Positions 1 through 9,562 of a stretch of 44,091 nucleotides of DNA are shown piece by piece (within the stretch, counting starts at the first letter, position 1; every line of letters begins with the position of its first letter). A program made the translations under genes and the position numbers. The notes beneath the pieces were generated by a model. It was not told where the DNA came from, did no database searches, and was given only the letters and a program-made list of their open reading frames with translations. This DNA comes from Bacteroides sp. 214 (GTDB lineage Bacteria > Bacteroidota > Bacteroidia > Bacteroidales > Bacteroidaceae), in the NCBI RefSeq assembly GCF_010501015.1, contig NZ_QVML01000020.1, positions 1 to 44,091 of the forward strand, read 5' to 3'.

Positions 1-10
1 AAAGTATGAA

Positions 11-106
11 TGACAACCTTTTTAGAATAGAAAGAGATATTTTGACAACGTTTCTAGTAACAAGCAGAAAAAACTGACAACCAATTTCAGTATAAGTCAG
101 ACATAC
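11..106. repeat. Three 32-bp-spaced TGACAAC repeats
   Basis: TGACAAC occurs at 11-17, 43-49 and 75-81, an exact 32-bp period (about three helical turns). The flanks are loosely conserved, with a T-run then AG a few bases after each copy. No gene is seen in 1-226 apart from this and the hairpin downstream. The regular spacing suggests protein-binding sites, perhaps for a gene left of the window, but it could be a decayed tandem repeat. Confidence 0.45.
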
Positions 107-163
107 ATTTTCTCAAAGCTTCTCAGCAAATTGAGAATAAATACTCACTATGTTGAGAAACTA

Positions 164-203
164 TTCTCACCGTGTTGAGTATTTGTTCTCAACACGGTGA
201 GAA
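164..203 (-). terminator. 16-bp perfect inverted repeat 3' of the barrel gene
   Basis: Arms at 164-179 and 188-203 are perfect reverse complements (CTCAACACGGTGAGAA and its complement) with an 8-nt loop. It lies 23 bp beyond the stop of the minus-strand barrel gene, where a transcript end is expected. There is no clean U-tract, so a transcript-end hairpin or a binding site are both possible. Shorter TTGAGAA/TTCTCAA copies surround it at 112-192. Confidence 0.5.
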
Positions 204-226
204 CTTTGTCTCTCTTAGGTCAATGA

Positions 227-1084
227 CTAATTCTTCGTCATCTTAAACGCCAAACGTATTTTCACTCCTACCGACATAAGATTAACCTTGTCGGATAGGT
301 TGGTATTCAAAACGCTGTTGTTCTCATAGCGAGAAGGTTTTGCTGCATTGTAAATCAGGAATGAAGTACCCTGATTATCGCTGACATCGTTCAATCCGTA
401 GTCTACGAAAGCACCTGTGTATAAAGAAAAGGTTTCAGAAAGATACCATTTCATACCAAGCTCAGCGGCAAGCATAACAGAAAGTTTCAAGTCGAAGTCT
501 CTATCAACAGAAACCCCATTAAAACTACCAAAACCCTGAGGTATTACATCATCAAGAATAAGTTCGCCATTGCTATAGTATCCCTTCGTTGTGAGCTGTG
601 CGCTATTGGTTTTATACTTGGACGTCATGGGAAATCCTATTTTAATTCCTAATGCAACATAGAACTGATGATTATTAAAGACAGGTGTCTGAAACTGTCC
701 CATAACCGGAATATGAAGAAACATGGCACGTTGCTTTTCTCCGTAGCCGGCAATAGAAGCACGAAGTTCGAAGGATTCGTTTTCGCTATCTACAGTTTTA
801 AAGCTCTCGTCGAAAGTATTCATCGTAGCCTTTGTGTTGTAGAAGGAAAATTCCAACCCTGTATTCAAGCTAAACTTTTCATTGAAGAAATAGCTGTATC
901 CTACTCCAAAGCTACCTCCACCTTTCATTTTGGCATCACCATTAATCAGGTCGTATTTCAGTCCCGATAACCCCGCACCACCTGTTAGCGAAACTTCATG
1001 TTTCACACTTTCCTGCGCGATGTTACGCCCCACAGGGAACGTAACCAATATGGCGCACAGTATTATTTTGCTTATTTTTTTCAT
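227..1084 (-). CDS. Outer-membrane beta-barrel protein
   Basis: A 285-residue protein with a Sec signal peptide (about residues 1-24) and a body of alternating amphipathic strands rich in Tyr, Phe and Gly (for example GGSFGVGYSYFF, FSLYTGAFVDYG). It ends in strand-like LMSVGVKIRLAFKMTKN. This is the pattern of the broad Bacteroidota outer-membrane beta-barrel (PorT-like) group, so it should sit in the outer membrane. The gene starts only 12 bp after the stop of the giant subtilisin-like protease, so the two are very probably co-transcribed. The pairing suggests an accessory role for the secreted protease, such as surface docking or export, but no residue proves this. The exact family is not certain. 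Confidence 0.8.
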   Translation of the reverse strand: MKKISKIILCAILVTFPVGRNIAQESVKHEVSLTGGAGLSGLKYDLINGDAKMKGGGSFGVGYSYFFNEKFSLNTGLEFSFYNTKATMNTFDESFKTVDSENESFELRASIAGYGEKQRAMFLHIPVMGQFQTPVFNNHQFYVALGIKIGFPMTSKYKTNSAQLTTKGYYSNGELILDDVIPQGFGSFNGVSVDRDFDLKLSVMLAAELGMKWYLSETFSLYTGAFVDYGLNDVSDNQGTSFLIYNAAKPSRYENNSVLNTNLSDKVNLMSVGVKIRLAFKMTKN

Positions 1085-1096
1085 TCTATCAATTAT

Positions 1097-4000
1097 TTAT
1101 TCTACTGTTATATTAAATGTTCTTGTTATATCATTGCTGATAACATGAACAAGGTAGAAGCCTTCTTCGTATGGCATTTGTATAGTTGTGTACTCTTCTG
1201 ATGTTATTTCAGTTTTCAGTACCTGCCCCGAAATGTTTATTACCTTAATAGTGATTGGCGAAGACTTAATATCAGGCAATTCTGCTCTGAAAGTAAATGC
1301 TTCGTTGCTCTTAAGAGTATTCGGATAAACAGACAAAGAAATATCCTTGCGTACTGGTGTTATCGGACAGGTATAAACAGTTTTACCATCCGTAGTAACC
1401 ATGCGTGCATGGTATTCGGCTGTAAAATCGAGTTCATCGTCTTCCTTGCTACCCGCCGAATAGTATTGTTTGGTTGCTCCACCAATAGGGAAACCATTCA
1501 TATACCACTGATATCCATCGTCTTTGTATTTCTTTCCGCTGTTATTTACATACAATAAGCTGTTCCATTTCTGAACGATGATTCCTTCCGGATTCAGGCA
1601 CGATTCTACCAATACATCAATATCCGTATTAGATGTTGCATTATATGCATCCTTCAACGTTAATGTTAGTTTGGTTTCGCCGGATGCTACCGGAGCTACA
1701 ACAAATGTAGAAGGAGATACATAAACTTTCGCAATGCTTTCGTCCTGGCTTACAATGTTGTATGCAAAATTGTCGCCATCGGGGTCGTTAGCCAAATCGG
1801 CAATGTTGTATTCATTTGCATCTTTACTACCGAGAGAATAAACCAATGTTGATTCACCTGTATAAACAGGAGGACGGTTCGTGCGACCAACCTCGATATT
1901 TATACTGCATTCGGTAGAAGCTCCGTATTCATCTGTGGCTTTTAGAATTATGGTATGTACACCCGCATCACCATAATCTGGTGTAATTACTAGCTTCACA
2001 ATACCGTTGGTATACGAATCGGTAACAAAGTTAACCTTCTGGGTGGTTTCAACACTAAAGGTGTTTCCTTCTTTATCTGCTACCTGAATGGTTACTTCGC
2101 GTGTCTCTTTCTCTACTACGTAGATGGTGGCCGGAGCATCTGTAAAGGTAGGTCCTTCATTCATAGTCAGCGCAACAGGCACCGAGAGATAAGGTCTCTT
2201 TGTGTCGTTCGATTTGAATGTGACGTACGCGTTTTGAGTACCCTGAATGGCGGCTTCGCCATTAAGTTCAACTTCCACCTTCGAGTCTTCGCCTACAGCC
2301 AGCGTACCGGTAAGGGTGCCAATCAGTTTGGCCCAGCCCGATTTCACTGCCGATTTCTCAGCAGCATACATCACCCAACCCAACGGATAACCCAGCTCTA
2401 CTTCCTGGAAGTCATACCATATTTCTTCTTGCTGGCCGCTTGATACATCATGATATTCGAGCAGATATCTGTCTCTTACAATTTCAATTCTTTCGTCCAT
2501 AATTGCAACCTGCGGTTGGGCAATGCCATATGGGTATGTAAAGATTACATAGAAGTTTTCGTTGGGGTATATAACTGCCTCGTTGTCGAGAGTTACATTG
2601 TATATCTTACCCAGCTGACCGGCTTCGGAACCTATAAACTCGAGAGAGCCGGTTGCTACCGGAAGTGCATCGTAGATGCTTGTCCCGCCGGCTTTTACCT
2701 GTACACGGATAACGCCATTGACATCGCCCGGCATAAACCATGTGCCCACATCGGATACATTGAAGCCATCGGGGCCTGCTGTAAAGCGTGTTGCAATAGA
2801 CTGGTCTTCTCTACCTTTATAATAACCCAACGCATAGATTTCTGTAGCTCCGCTTATAATTTCATCGGTAACATACTTTATTGTGCTATTGAAATTATCT
2901 GCCCGTGTTACATCATTTTGTGTTGTAGTGGCGAATTTTTCTTTAATAGTCGTTCCGGCCGGTAGTGGGGTAGATTCTACCTTCCTGCCAGTAGCAGATG
3001 CCAACAAGTTGTTCAACGGATCTTTGTCCGAGTTGTTTCTCCAATACTCCAGATTGATTTCATAATTCAGATCGGATGCTCCGGCCTTGTTATCAAACAA
3101 AATGGTGTGCTTGGATTTCTCGGTAGGTAGATTCATCAGTACATCGATAGCCTCTTCGTCTGCCAATTCAATGTTGATAACAGGAGGCAGGAATGCTTCG
3201 CCCTTGAGTGTAATTGTTTTTTCTCCCAGGCTTGTGGTTAAAACCAGGTTATCTTCAAACACACCGTCGTATTCGGGTTTGAACTGAATGATAGAAAGCA
3301 AGGTGTCGCCGGGAAGAATTGTGTATTCGGGCGCATCACCTCCGCCGCCAGGGAATCCGGGGAATCCCGGCCATGGCCAGCCACCACCGTCGGTGTAAAG
3401 ATCGGCTATGTCTGTCCAAGTCGAATTTTCTTTCTTAAAGAGAAGTTGGGTCAGGAACTGATCGCCTTTTTCCATCTTGGCTTTGGTTATTACCACGGGG
3501 ACATCTCCCTTGTTCCTCATGGTCATCTCAATTGTAAAATCGAAATATGTCCAATCGTCTATTTTATATACTTCCTGACGTCCGAAATCAACTTCTTCAG
3601 GCATAGAGAAATTCTCTTCTCCTGCAACAATTAGCTCCAGTGGTTTGTACTGTACCGGGTTAGCCGGGTCATTGGAATGAATCTGAAGTTCACCAAAATA
3701 TGCACCGGCATATACTTTTGATGCATCAAGAATAAGATCACCCTCAGCCTTTTCGCCTGCCGGCAAGATACGCTTCTCGGATGGGAGCAACAGATATGCA
3801 AGTCCTTTATTGTGTGGCAATTCGCTATCTGAAGAGATGATTAGATATTCGTCTTTACCATTTTGTAAACCTATTTTCGCTGTTCTGGAAATGTACTCGT
3901 AACCATCCAGACTGGAAGGCTTGTATTGGAATTTAATAGTTCCGTCTTTATATATAACAGCCTGTGCCAGAAGCGGGTCTCCCATGCCCAGCATATTTAC

Positions 4001-7000
4001 ATAGTAGTTGTATGATACAACAATCTTATCTTCGAAGAGTTGGTAAAATAAACCGGTGATGTCTTCGGAGTGTTGTGAACTAAATCCGCCCGATGACCAG
4101 AGTGGCATAATATATGCCCCTTCGTCGTCGAATGGAATTTGCTCGGAGTCTACTCTGGCAGCAGGTAATTTCTCGCCTAAAGCTAGAATCCCCGATTCGC
4201 CCAAATGCAAGGTAGTGTACTCTTTACCATAGAATTTGATGGGGAAAGGAAGCTCTTTTAGCGTATGCCAGTATTCCTCTCTCATATTACCATAGGTGAT
4301 GTCTTCGTGCACACCCGTTTTAGTGATATCGATCCAGTTGAAGGTCGGTTCACCGTTGTTGTGGGTCTGGTAAATATACGAAGATGTTGGTTGAGCATCT
4401 GATTTATTATCAAAACTGAACCAAGTGCTGCCAAGAACCGAGTATTCCAGATCAGAGAGTCCGGTGTTCTCTATCTCAAACGGATATACCTTTGTCTCGC
4501 CCAGTTTCAATTCGGCAGAGAGATAATCAAGATTGGCACTTGCAACCGGAGCAGGAAGCACATTTGCCTTGATGCTGACAGTTCTTTTCTCCCCATTATC
4601 AAATGTAATGGTTGCCACATCGTCTAGCGTAGCAATAGCAGTTGTTACAGCGTTTATTACAAATGGTTCATTCAATCCCGGTTTTATAGTCTGAGTACCA
4701 GTAATGTTGAACTGGTTGTTCTTAAACTCTATATCGGATATAACTGCATTTTTGCTTCCGGTGTTTCTGATGGAGAACTCTTTACTATATTCGAAGTCTT
4801 TGTAGATGGCGCCGAAGTCTATCGCTTCAGTCGATACGGTAATACCGAATTCACCTCCCGAAACAACATCAAGGTTAACAAGAGAAGAGGTGGTCGACTT
4901 TTCCGGATCATTGGTAACGAAGTTGATAAAGCGTTTGTATGCGCCCTCGGCCAATGTGGCTGTCGACATACTTACTTTGACGCTGGCTTGTTCGCCCGGC
5001 ATCAAAATTCCGGAAGCATTTTCTATGGCAGTGATAATATCTGGCCCAGGATAGTCGAGCCCAATCGCCATTTGCTCAAACAATCCAATAGGGTTATCGA
5101 TGCTCGAAACCTGAATACCGTCTTTCTTTTGAATGTCTTCAACAAGAACGCTCATATAATTATTTGAAAACTCGTCACTCAGCTTTTCGTAATAGAAGCG
5201 AATGTCTCCATTAGCCAGTAAAACGATCTGTGCTGTGTAGAACTCGTAGTCGTTCATGCAGGCATCGGTAAACTGAACGATCAATTTGTCCGACTCTTGC
5301 TTGTAATGGATCGTGCCACCCTGAGTATATTTGAACATTTCGCCCAGTACCGATATATATCCTTTCGGTTGTTCTTCTTTTCCAAGGGCAGGCACATTAA
5401 GGGGTTGACAATCATCGCTAAAAGTCAGGAATCCCATGGTAGAAACATAAATCTTTTCTTCTATTTTTCCGTAGAAGGGGAATCCGAAGCCAAAGGCCAA
5501 CTCTTTGTAGTTATTTGTTTTGAAATGATCGGTGATATCGATGCCCGTACCGCTGATGTCCTGAAAGTCGTATGTAAGCGGATCGTTTTCATCAGGCATA
5601 TTCGTACGAACCACATAACCATACGTGTGGTAAGATACCGGCCAGTTATTACTTACGCCTTGCGTATCGAATCCAGGCACGAAATATTTGAGCGGATACT
5701 TTCCTTGGTTCTCTATTGCTATCTCAGCAGTTACAATATCGCCGATAGAGAGTGATCCTATTGCCTGTTCGGTCGGAGTTAACATTGCTTTGGATGTCTC
5801 GATACCTACACCAAACACAACCAATTCAAAATTATACTTGCCATCGTATGTAGAGAACTGAATTTTCTCATTGACATTGCCAGCTTGCGTAGGTTTGAAA
5901 GTGGCTTTGATCATTTTCTTATTGCGGGCGTCGATACCGTTCCATAACGTATTTTCTACCTGGAAAGCATCTCCTGTAGCAACTGCATCCATGCCGCCAA
6001 TTTTGCCATAGCCCTGATTATCCAGTTCTATTTCGAGAGTTTTCTCCGATCCGATGAATACATCACCAAAGTTCACAATGTCGGGGGTTACAACTTTTGG
6101 CAACTGACCAGTAACATTTACAGTTACGGGCATGCGATACTCGGCGTTTTTAGAGTCGTTGGATCTGAAGATAATGTTTGCCCCGTACGAGCCATTAATC
6201 AACTGGGTACCATCAGCATTCAGTGTGATGGTTTTTGTCTCATTGCCTGCAATCTCTCCCGATTCGGGATTTAGTGTTAGGTACTGGGCTACGTGCTGAT
6301 TGCTGCTAACCAAAACATACGACCAAACCATATCGCTCGTAGCAGTTGCTATCGACAACGGACTCCAACTGGCGCCGGCATTACGAGAATAGAAACAAAG
6401 ATCCGAGTAGGAAGGGTCTCCTTCCGGACCTACACCCATCGGATATTGGTTGTATGCCGGAATGTGAACAACCACCCAAACAGTACTCCCCTTTTCGAAA
6501 TAAAGCTGCTCTTTTAATATCGCATTGTAGAAGAATTCTCCTGTCAGTTCTTCGTCTTCATCGGATTCTACCTCCATGAACTTCTCATCGTCCCAAACCT
6601 TTTTCTTGGGGGTAATGTCTTGTGCATAATACAGGTTATCTTTCTTCAATTCGTTACCTTTATATATTTCAAGAATTACAGATCCTGTGTTAGGTTTGAA
6701 GCGTATCCGCATATCCACCTGCGTCAAGTTGAACCCTTCCTCTTCGGTTATGGAAAATTTGGCAGCTCCGGAGATAGGATACGAAGGATCCACCTCACCG
6801 ATGCAATATTCGCCCTCGTGCGAATACTTGGTCAGGTATTTCATGCTCGATGTAAAAGTCATCGGCATGATTGATTGTGCTTTTACTTTTTCAACCACGC
6901 GTGTAACGGGCACTCGTCCCACACTCATCGGCGATGCAGATGTTTTTGGTGCTTGCGGATAGTTTAATGCGGAGTACGCCTCCCAATCTACCGTGGCACT

Positions 7001-8977
7001 GCTGTTGCGCACATAATAATCCCACATTAAAAAGCCTTCGGCTCCATTGACCAGATCAAAAGTCTCGGATGCTACGAAAGATGTCTCACCGTTCAATGCC
7101 AACGCAATCGAATGATCATCATTACCAGTAGAAACACTGATAGCCGGTCCCTGATTCGTTGTCGCATTCACCACATTGGATATTGCCGAGATGTTTCCCC
7201 ATCTGTCCGAAGAAGTAACGACAAAATAATAGGTGGTCAACCCCAGTAATCCTTCTACCTTCCGGTTGATTTCTTCGCCGGCTCCGAGAACATTCTCGAA
7301 GGTGATGACTTTTGCACCGGTCAGATTAGCCGCGGTCAGTGGTTGAGTGTGATAATACAGTTTGTATTCGTGCGGATACTCGTCGTCTTCATCGCCAGGT
7401 ACGCTCCAAGTGAGGTTTACAAACTCTTGAGCTGTACCGGCAACTTTGAGATCAGTAATTGCATCCGGCGCAATGCGGGCGTCGCGTTTAATGGCCAGCA
7501 TCGCATCGACAGCTCCCTTTCCAAGCATACCTGCGTAGGTAGGGTTCTTACTGTCGATAGGTATAACACCAGTGAGGAGCTTATTGCGCAATTCCTGACT
7601 GGTCATTTGATGATCACTATTGGCAATAGCTAGTGCTGCAATACCCGAAACATGAGGACACGACATCGACGTACCTTCCATATAACCATATTTATTGTTG
7701 GGTAGCGTACTTAATACACCTTCGCGCGGAGAAATATCCATCATTCCTCCCGGCGCGGCAATATCCACCCAATTTCCGTAGTTGGAGTATCCGGCCTTTT
7801 TCCAGTCCTTCTGTATTGAGCTCACAGCCAATACAGAACTGTAGTTTTGCGGATACCAGTTACCGTCCATATTGAAGTTACCGGCAGCAAACAGCACAAT
7901 ACCGCCTCTCATTGGGCTACCCGGATAGTCGCCCGCCTCGGCAATAAAATAATCGATGGCATCGAGCAATGCTTGCGACTGAGGCACATCGGGCTCACTG
8001 TAGCCCCAACTATTTTGGGCAATAACAGCCCCCATTGTTGCTGCATAAACAAATGCCTGCTCTACCGCTGCATTGCCACCTAATATCTGAAGACTCATTA
8101 GCTTCGCTCCGTCGTTGTTACCGGTGCCGCCAGCTACGCCCGACACACCGATCCCGTTGTTATTCACGGCACTGATTGTTCCTGCCACATGTGTTCCGTG
8201 GCTTTGAGGAGTGATGCTACCGCGATTATCAACGAAATTGTAGCCATACACATCGTCGATGTAGCCGTTGCCATCGTCATCCGTATCGGGCGACCCGTTT
8301 AGTTCGGCAAGGTTCACCCACATGTTAGCTTTCAGGTCGTCGTGGTTTACATCAATACCCTGGTCTAACACAGCCACGATTACATCACCTCGACCCGCTG
8401 TGTGTTTCCACGCTTCGAACAAGTTGATGTCAGCTTCGCCTTCTACACTGTTGGTGTAATGCCATTGGTCGGGCAAAGAAGGGTCATTAAACGGATACGT
8501 ACTTCTCGTACTCACCTTCTTTGGAGGGGTATAGGGAGTGATTTTCTGGGGCTCGAGAGTTATTTCGTATTGCGCTTCGGCTGTTGACACCTCGCCTAGC
8601 CTTTTCAATGCGTGGATAGCTTCTTCCGGGTCAATTTCGTTGTCAATCTCTATCACATACCAAAGATGCAATCCATGCTTACGTAACTTGGTCTCAATTC
8701 TTTCGTTGTAAGGAATCAAACGCTTCATGTTGGTAGCGTTCAAGGAGTGATTTACCTTGTCGAGATTCTGAATACCGGTAGATAACCTCCCGCTTCGCGT
8801 GGTTACCTGCATTGTATTGAGCGTGTTGGCCATTGCCGGAGCAAACTTAACCTTAACGACTCCCTTTTGCATCCCTTTGTCAGTGTACACTGATTGTTGT
8901 GCTTCTATTTTGATAACAGAGCACAGCAATACAAAGAGAAGCAACATTTTAATTCGCTGTGTAGCAAAATGCTTCAT
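1097..8977 (-). CDS. Giant subtilisin-like (S8) protease, T9SS cargo
   Basis: A 2626-residue secreted protein. Residues 1-26 are a signal peptide and about 27-160 a prodomain-like region. The S8 domain (about 165-500) carries Asp205 (VAVLDQGID), His260 (SHGTHVAGT), oxyanion Asn367 (FAAGN) and Ser437 (GTSMSCPHVSG), so the catalytic site is complete. A fibronectin III domain follows (about 505-615). Next come several ASPM/SPD-2/Hydin-type repeats (motifs such as VNFGDVFIG near 966, IDFGAIYKD near 1385 and VDFGRQEVY near 1795) and two cadherin-like or Ig-like domains near 2250-2440. The last ~80 residues, from LSVYPNTLKSNEAF, match a T9SS type A sorting domain. It is therefore predicted to be exported by T9SS and anchored or released at the cell surface. 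Two ~200-residue modules near 1110-1310 and 1530-1735 look like an internal duplication. The start ATG is the first one after a promoter-like region, and a barrel gene follows by 12 bp. Confidence 0.93.
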   Translation of the reverse strand: MKHFATQRIKMLLLFVLLCSVIKIEAQQSVYTDKGMQKGVVKVKFAPAMANTLNTMQVTTRSGRLSTGIQNLDKVNHSLNATNMKRLIPYNERIETKLRKHGLHLWYVIEIDNEIDPEEAIHALKRLGEVSTAEAQYEITLEPQKITPYTPPKKVSTRSTYPFNDPSLPDQWHYTNSVEGEADINLFEAWKHTAGRGDVIVAVLDQGIDVNHDDLKANMWVNLAELNGSPDTDDDGNGYIDDVYGYNFVDNRGSITPQSHGTHVAGTISAVNNNGIGVSGVAGGTGNNDGAKLMSLQILGGNAAVEQAFVYAATMGAVIAQNSWGYSEPDVPQSQALLDAIDYFIAEAGDYPGSPMRGGIVLFAAGNFNMDGNWYPQNYSSVLAVSSIQKDWKKAGYSNYGNWVDIAAPGGMMDISPREGVLSTLPNNKYGYMEGTSMSCPHVSGIAALAIANSDHQMTSQELRNKLLTGVIPIDSKNPTYAGMLGKGAVDAMLAIKRDARIAPDAITDLKVAGTAQEFVNLTWSVPGDEDDEYPHEYKLYYHTQPLTAANLTGAKVITFENVLGAGEEINRKVEGLLGLTTYYFVVTSSDRWGNISAISNVVNATTNQGPAISVSTGNDDHSIALALNGETSFVASETFDLVNGAEGFLMWDYYVRNSSATVDWEAYSALNYPQAPKTSASPMSVGRVPVTRVVEKVKAQSIMPMTFTSSMKYLTKYSHEGEYCIGEVDPSYPISGAAKFSITEEEGFNLTQVDMRIRFKPNTGSVILEIYKGNELKKDNLYYAQDITPKKKVWDDEKFMEVESDEDEELTGEFFYNAILKEQLYFEKGSTVWVVVHIPAYNQYPMGVGPEGDPSYSDLCFYSRNAGASWSPLSIATATSDMVWSYVLVSSNQHVAQYLTLNPESGEIAGNETKTITLNADGTQLINGSYGANIIFRSNDSKNAEYRMPVTVNVTGQLPKVVTPDIVNFGDVFIGSEKTLEIELDNQGYGKIGGMDAVATGDAFQVENTLWNGIDARNKKMIKATFKPTQAGNVNEKIQFSTYDGKYNFELVVFGVGIETSKAMLTPTEQAIGSLSIGDIVTAEIAIENQGKYPLKYFVPGFDTQGVSNNWPVSYHTYGYVVRTNMPDENDPLTYDFQDISGTGIDITDHFKTNNYKELAFGFGFPFYGKIEEKIYVSTMGFLTFSDDCQPLNVPALGKEEQPKGYISVLGEMFKYTQGGTIHYKQESDKLIVQFTDACMNDYEFYTAQIVLLANGDIRFYYEKLSDEFSNNYMSVLVEDIQKKDGIQVSSIDNPIGLFEQMAIGLDYPGPDIITAIENASGILMPGEQASVKVSMSTATLAEGAYKRFINFVTNDPEKSTTSSLVNLDVVSGGEFGITVSTEAIDFGAIYKDFEYSKEFSIRNTGSKNAVISDIEFKNNQFNITGTQTIKPGLNEPFVINAVTTAIATLDDVATITFDNGEKRTVSIKANVLPAPVASANLDYLSAELKLGETKVYPFEIENTGLSDLEYSVLGSTWFSFDNKSDAQPTSSYIYQTHNNGEPTFNWIDITKTGVHEDITYGNMREEYWHTLKELPFPIKFYGKEYTTLHLGESGILALGEKLPAARVDSEQIPFDDEGAYIMPLWSSGGFSSQHSEDITGLFYQLFEDKIVVSYNYYVNMLGMGDPLLAQAVIYKDGTIKFQYKPSSLDGYEYISRTAKIGLQNGKDEYLIISSDSELPHNKGLAYLLLPSEKRILPAGEKAEGDLILDASKVYAGAYFGELQIHSNDPANPVQYKPLELIVAGEENFSMPEEVDFGRQEVYKIDDWTYFDFTIEMTMRNKGDVPVVITKAKMEKGDQFLTQLLFKKENSTWTDIADLYTDGGGWPWPGFPGFPGGGGDAPEYTILPGDTLLSIIQFKPEYDGVFEDNLVLTTSLGEKTITLKGEAFLPPVINIELADEEAIDVLMNLPTEKSKHTILFDNKAGASDLNYEINLEYWRNNSDKDPLNNLLASATGRKVESTPLPAGTTIKEKFATTTQNDVTRADNFNSTIKYVTDEIISGATEIYALGYYKGREDQSIATRFTAGPDGFNVSDVGTWFMPGDVNGVIRVQVKAGGTSIYDALPVATGSLEFIGSEAGQLGKIYNVTLDNEAVIYPNENFYVIFTYPYGIAQPQVAIMDERIEIVRDRYLLEYHDVSSGQQEEIWYDFQEVELGYPLGWVMYAAEKSAVKSGWAKLIGTLTGTLAVGEDSKVEVELNGEAAIQGTQNAYVTFKSNDTKRPYLSVPVALTMNEGPTFTDAPATIYVVEKETREVTIQVADKEGNTFSVETTQKVNFVTDSYTNGIVKLVITPDYGDAGVHTIILKATDEYGASTECSINIEVGRTNRPPVYTGESTLVYSLGSKDANEYNIADLANDPDGDNFAYNIVSQDESIAKVYVSPSTFVVAPVASGETKLTLTLKDAYNATSNTDIDVLVESCLNPEGIIVQKWNSLLYVNNSGKKYKDDGYQWYMNGFPIGGATKQYYSAGSKEDDELDFTAEYHARMVTTDGKTVYTCPITPVRKDISLSVYPNTLKSNEAFTFRAELPDIKSSPITIKVINISGQVLKTEITSEEYTTIQMPYEEGFYLVHVISNDITRTFNITVE

Positions 8978-9115
8978 TCTTTTAGTTTTTAGTTGTTAAT
9001 AAGGTGAATATAGTCTATAAAGATGTGGATAAGAGTGGCTCACATAGAGCAGAGCTAAGTGTCTTTCATGCGCTTTTTATTTTTAGGTTTTATTTTAAGC
9101 TATTTTAAGGCGGCG

Positions 9116-9123
9116 TAAAGATA
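9116..9123 (-). promoter_or_regulatory. Possible -7 element for the S8 protease gene
   Basis: TATCTTTA on the minus strand departs from the Bacteroidota consensus TAnnTTTG at the last base only. It would give a leader of about 130 nt. No good TTTG -33 element is seen at the expected distance, so this is tentative. Confidence 0.35.
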
Positions 9124-9336
9124 AAACAAGCTATTTAAAAAGCATAATAACAGCCTGTTTTTTTTCAGAAAAATTATTGGGCCGACATGGAGAAGAGCAC
9201 ACTAAAGTTGGGACGAATGTTATTTCTCGATTTTTTTATACCGATTTTAGGGATATAGGTGTAAAAGGGTTTCTCTTTTACCTCCTTTTCTATACAACCA
9301 TATATTGAGGAGATATGAACATAGCATTAAACTAAA

Positions 9337-9472
9337 GAAAGACCTTCTGCTTGAGCGTAGCGAGTTTGAGGTCTTTCAGCGTAGTACAGCAAGTGAGTAG
9401 CAGCGTAAATTCAGCCTTGATTTTTTCTTTTTTGCTATCTTTTTTCTTTTGTATCAAGGCAAAAGAAAAAAG
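9337..9472. repeat. Intergenic inverted-repeat element
   Basis: The 585-bp gap 8978-9562 holds no convincing gene. This part has nested inverted repeats: GAAAGACCT at 9337-9345 against 9369-9377, CCTTGAT at 9415-9421 against 9453-9459, and a perfect 13-bp pair (CTTTTTTCTTTTG) at 9439-9451 against 9460-9472. It resembles dispersed non-coding repeats common between Bacteroidota genes. Whether it is repeated elsewhere in this genome cannot be seen here. Confidence 0.5.
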
Positions 9473-9490
9473 TAGATTGAACAGAGATAC

Positions 9491-9526
9491 AATAAAAAAG
9501 CAAAGGGCGCCCCCTCCGGTGCGCCC
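9491..9526 (-). terminator. Candidate terminator of the OmpA-like gene
   Basis: On the minus strand a GC-rich stem (GGGCGC, 9521-9526, pairing with GCGCCC, 9505-9510) is followed by TTTGCTTTTTT. It lies about 37 bp past the stop of the OmpA-like gene. It would end the LamG-lipoprotein-OmpA transcript before the protease gene. Confidence 0.5.
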
Positions 9527-9562
9527 CCACTCTCATTCAAAAAGCATCCTTACTAAAAGACC

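Noticed and set aside
11..106. Possible small CRISPR array
   Set aside because: Only 7 bp repeat exactly and there are three units; no cas gene is near.
2450..2965. 171-codon open frame antisense to the S8 protease gene
   Set aside because: Cys/Tyr-rich shadow frame without a recognisable family.
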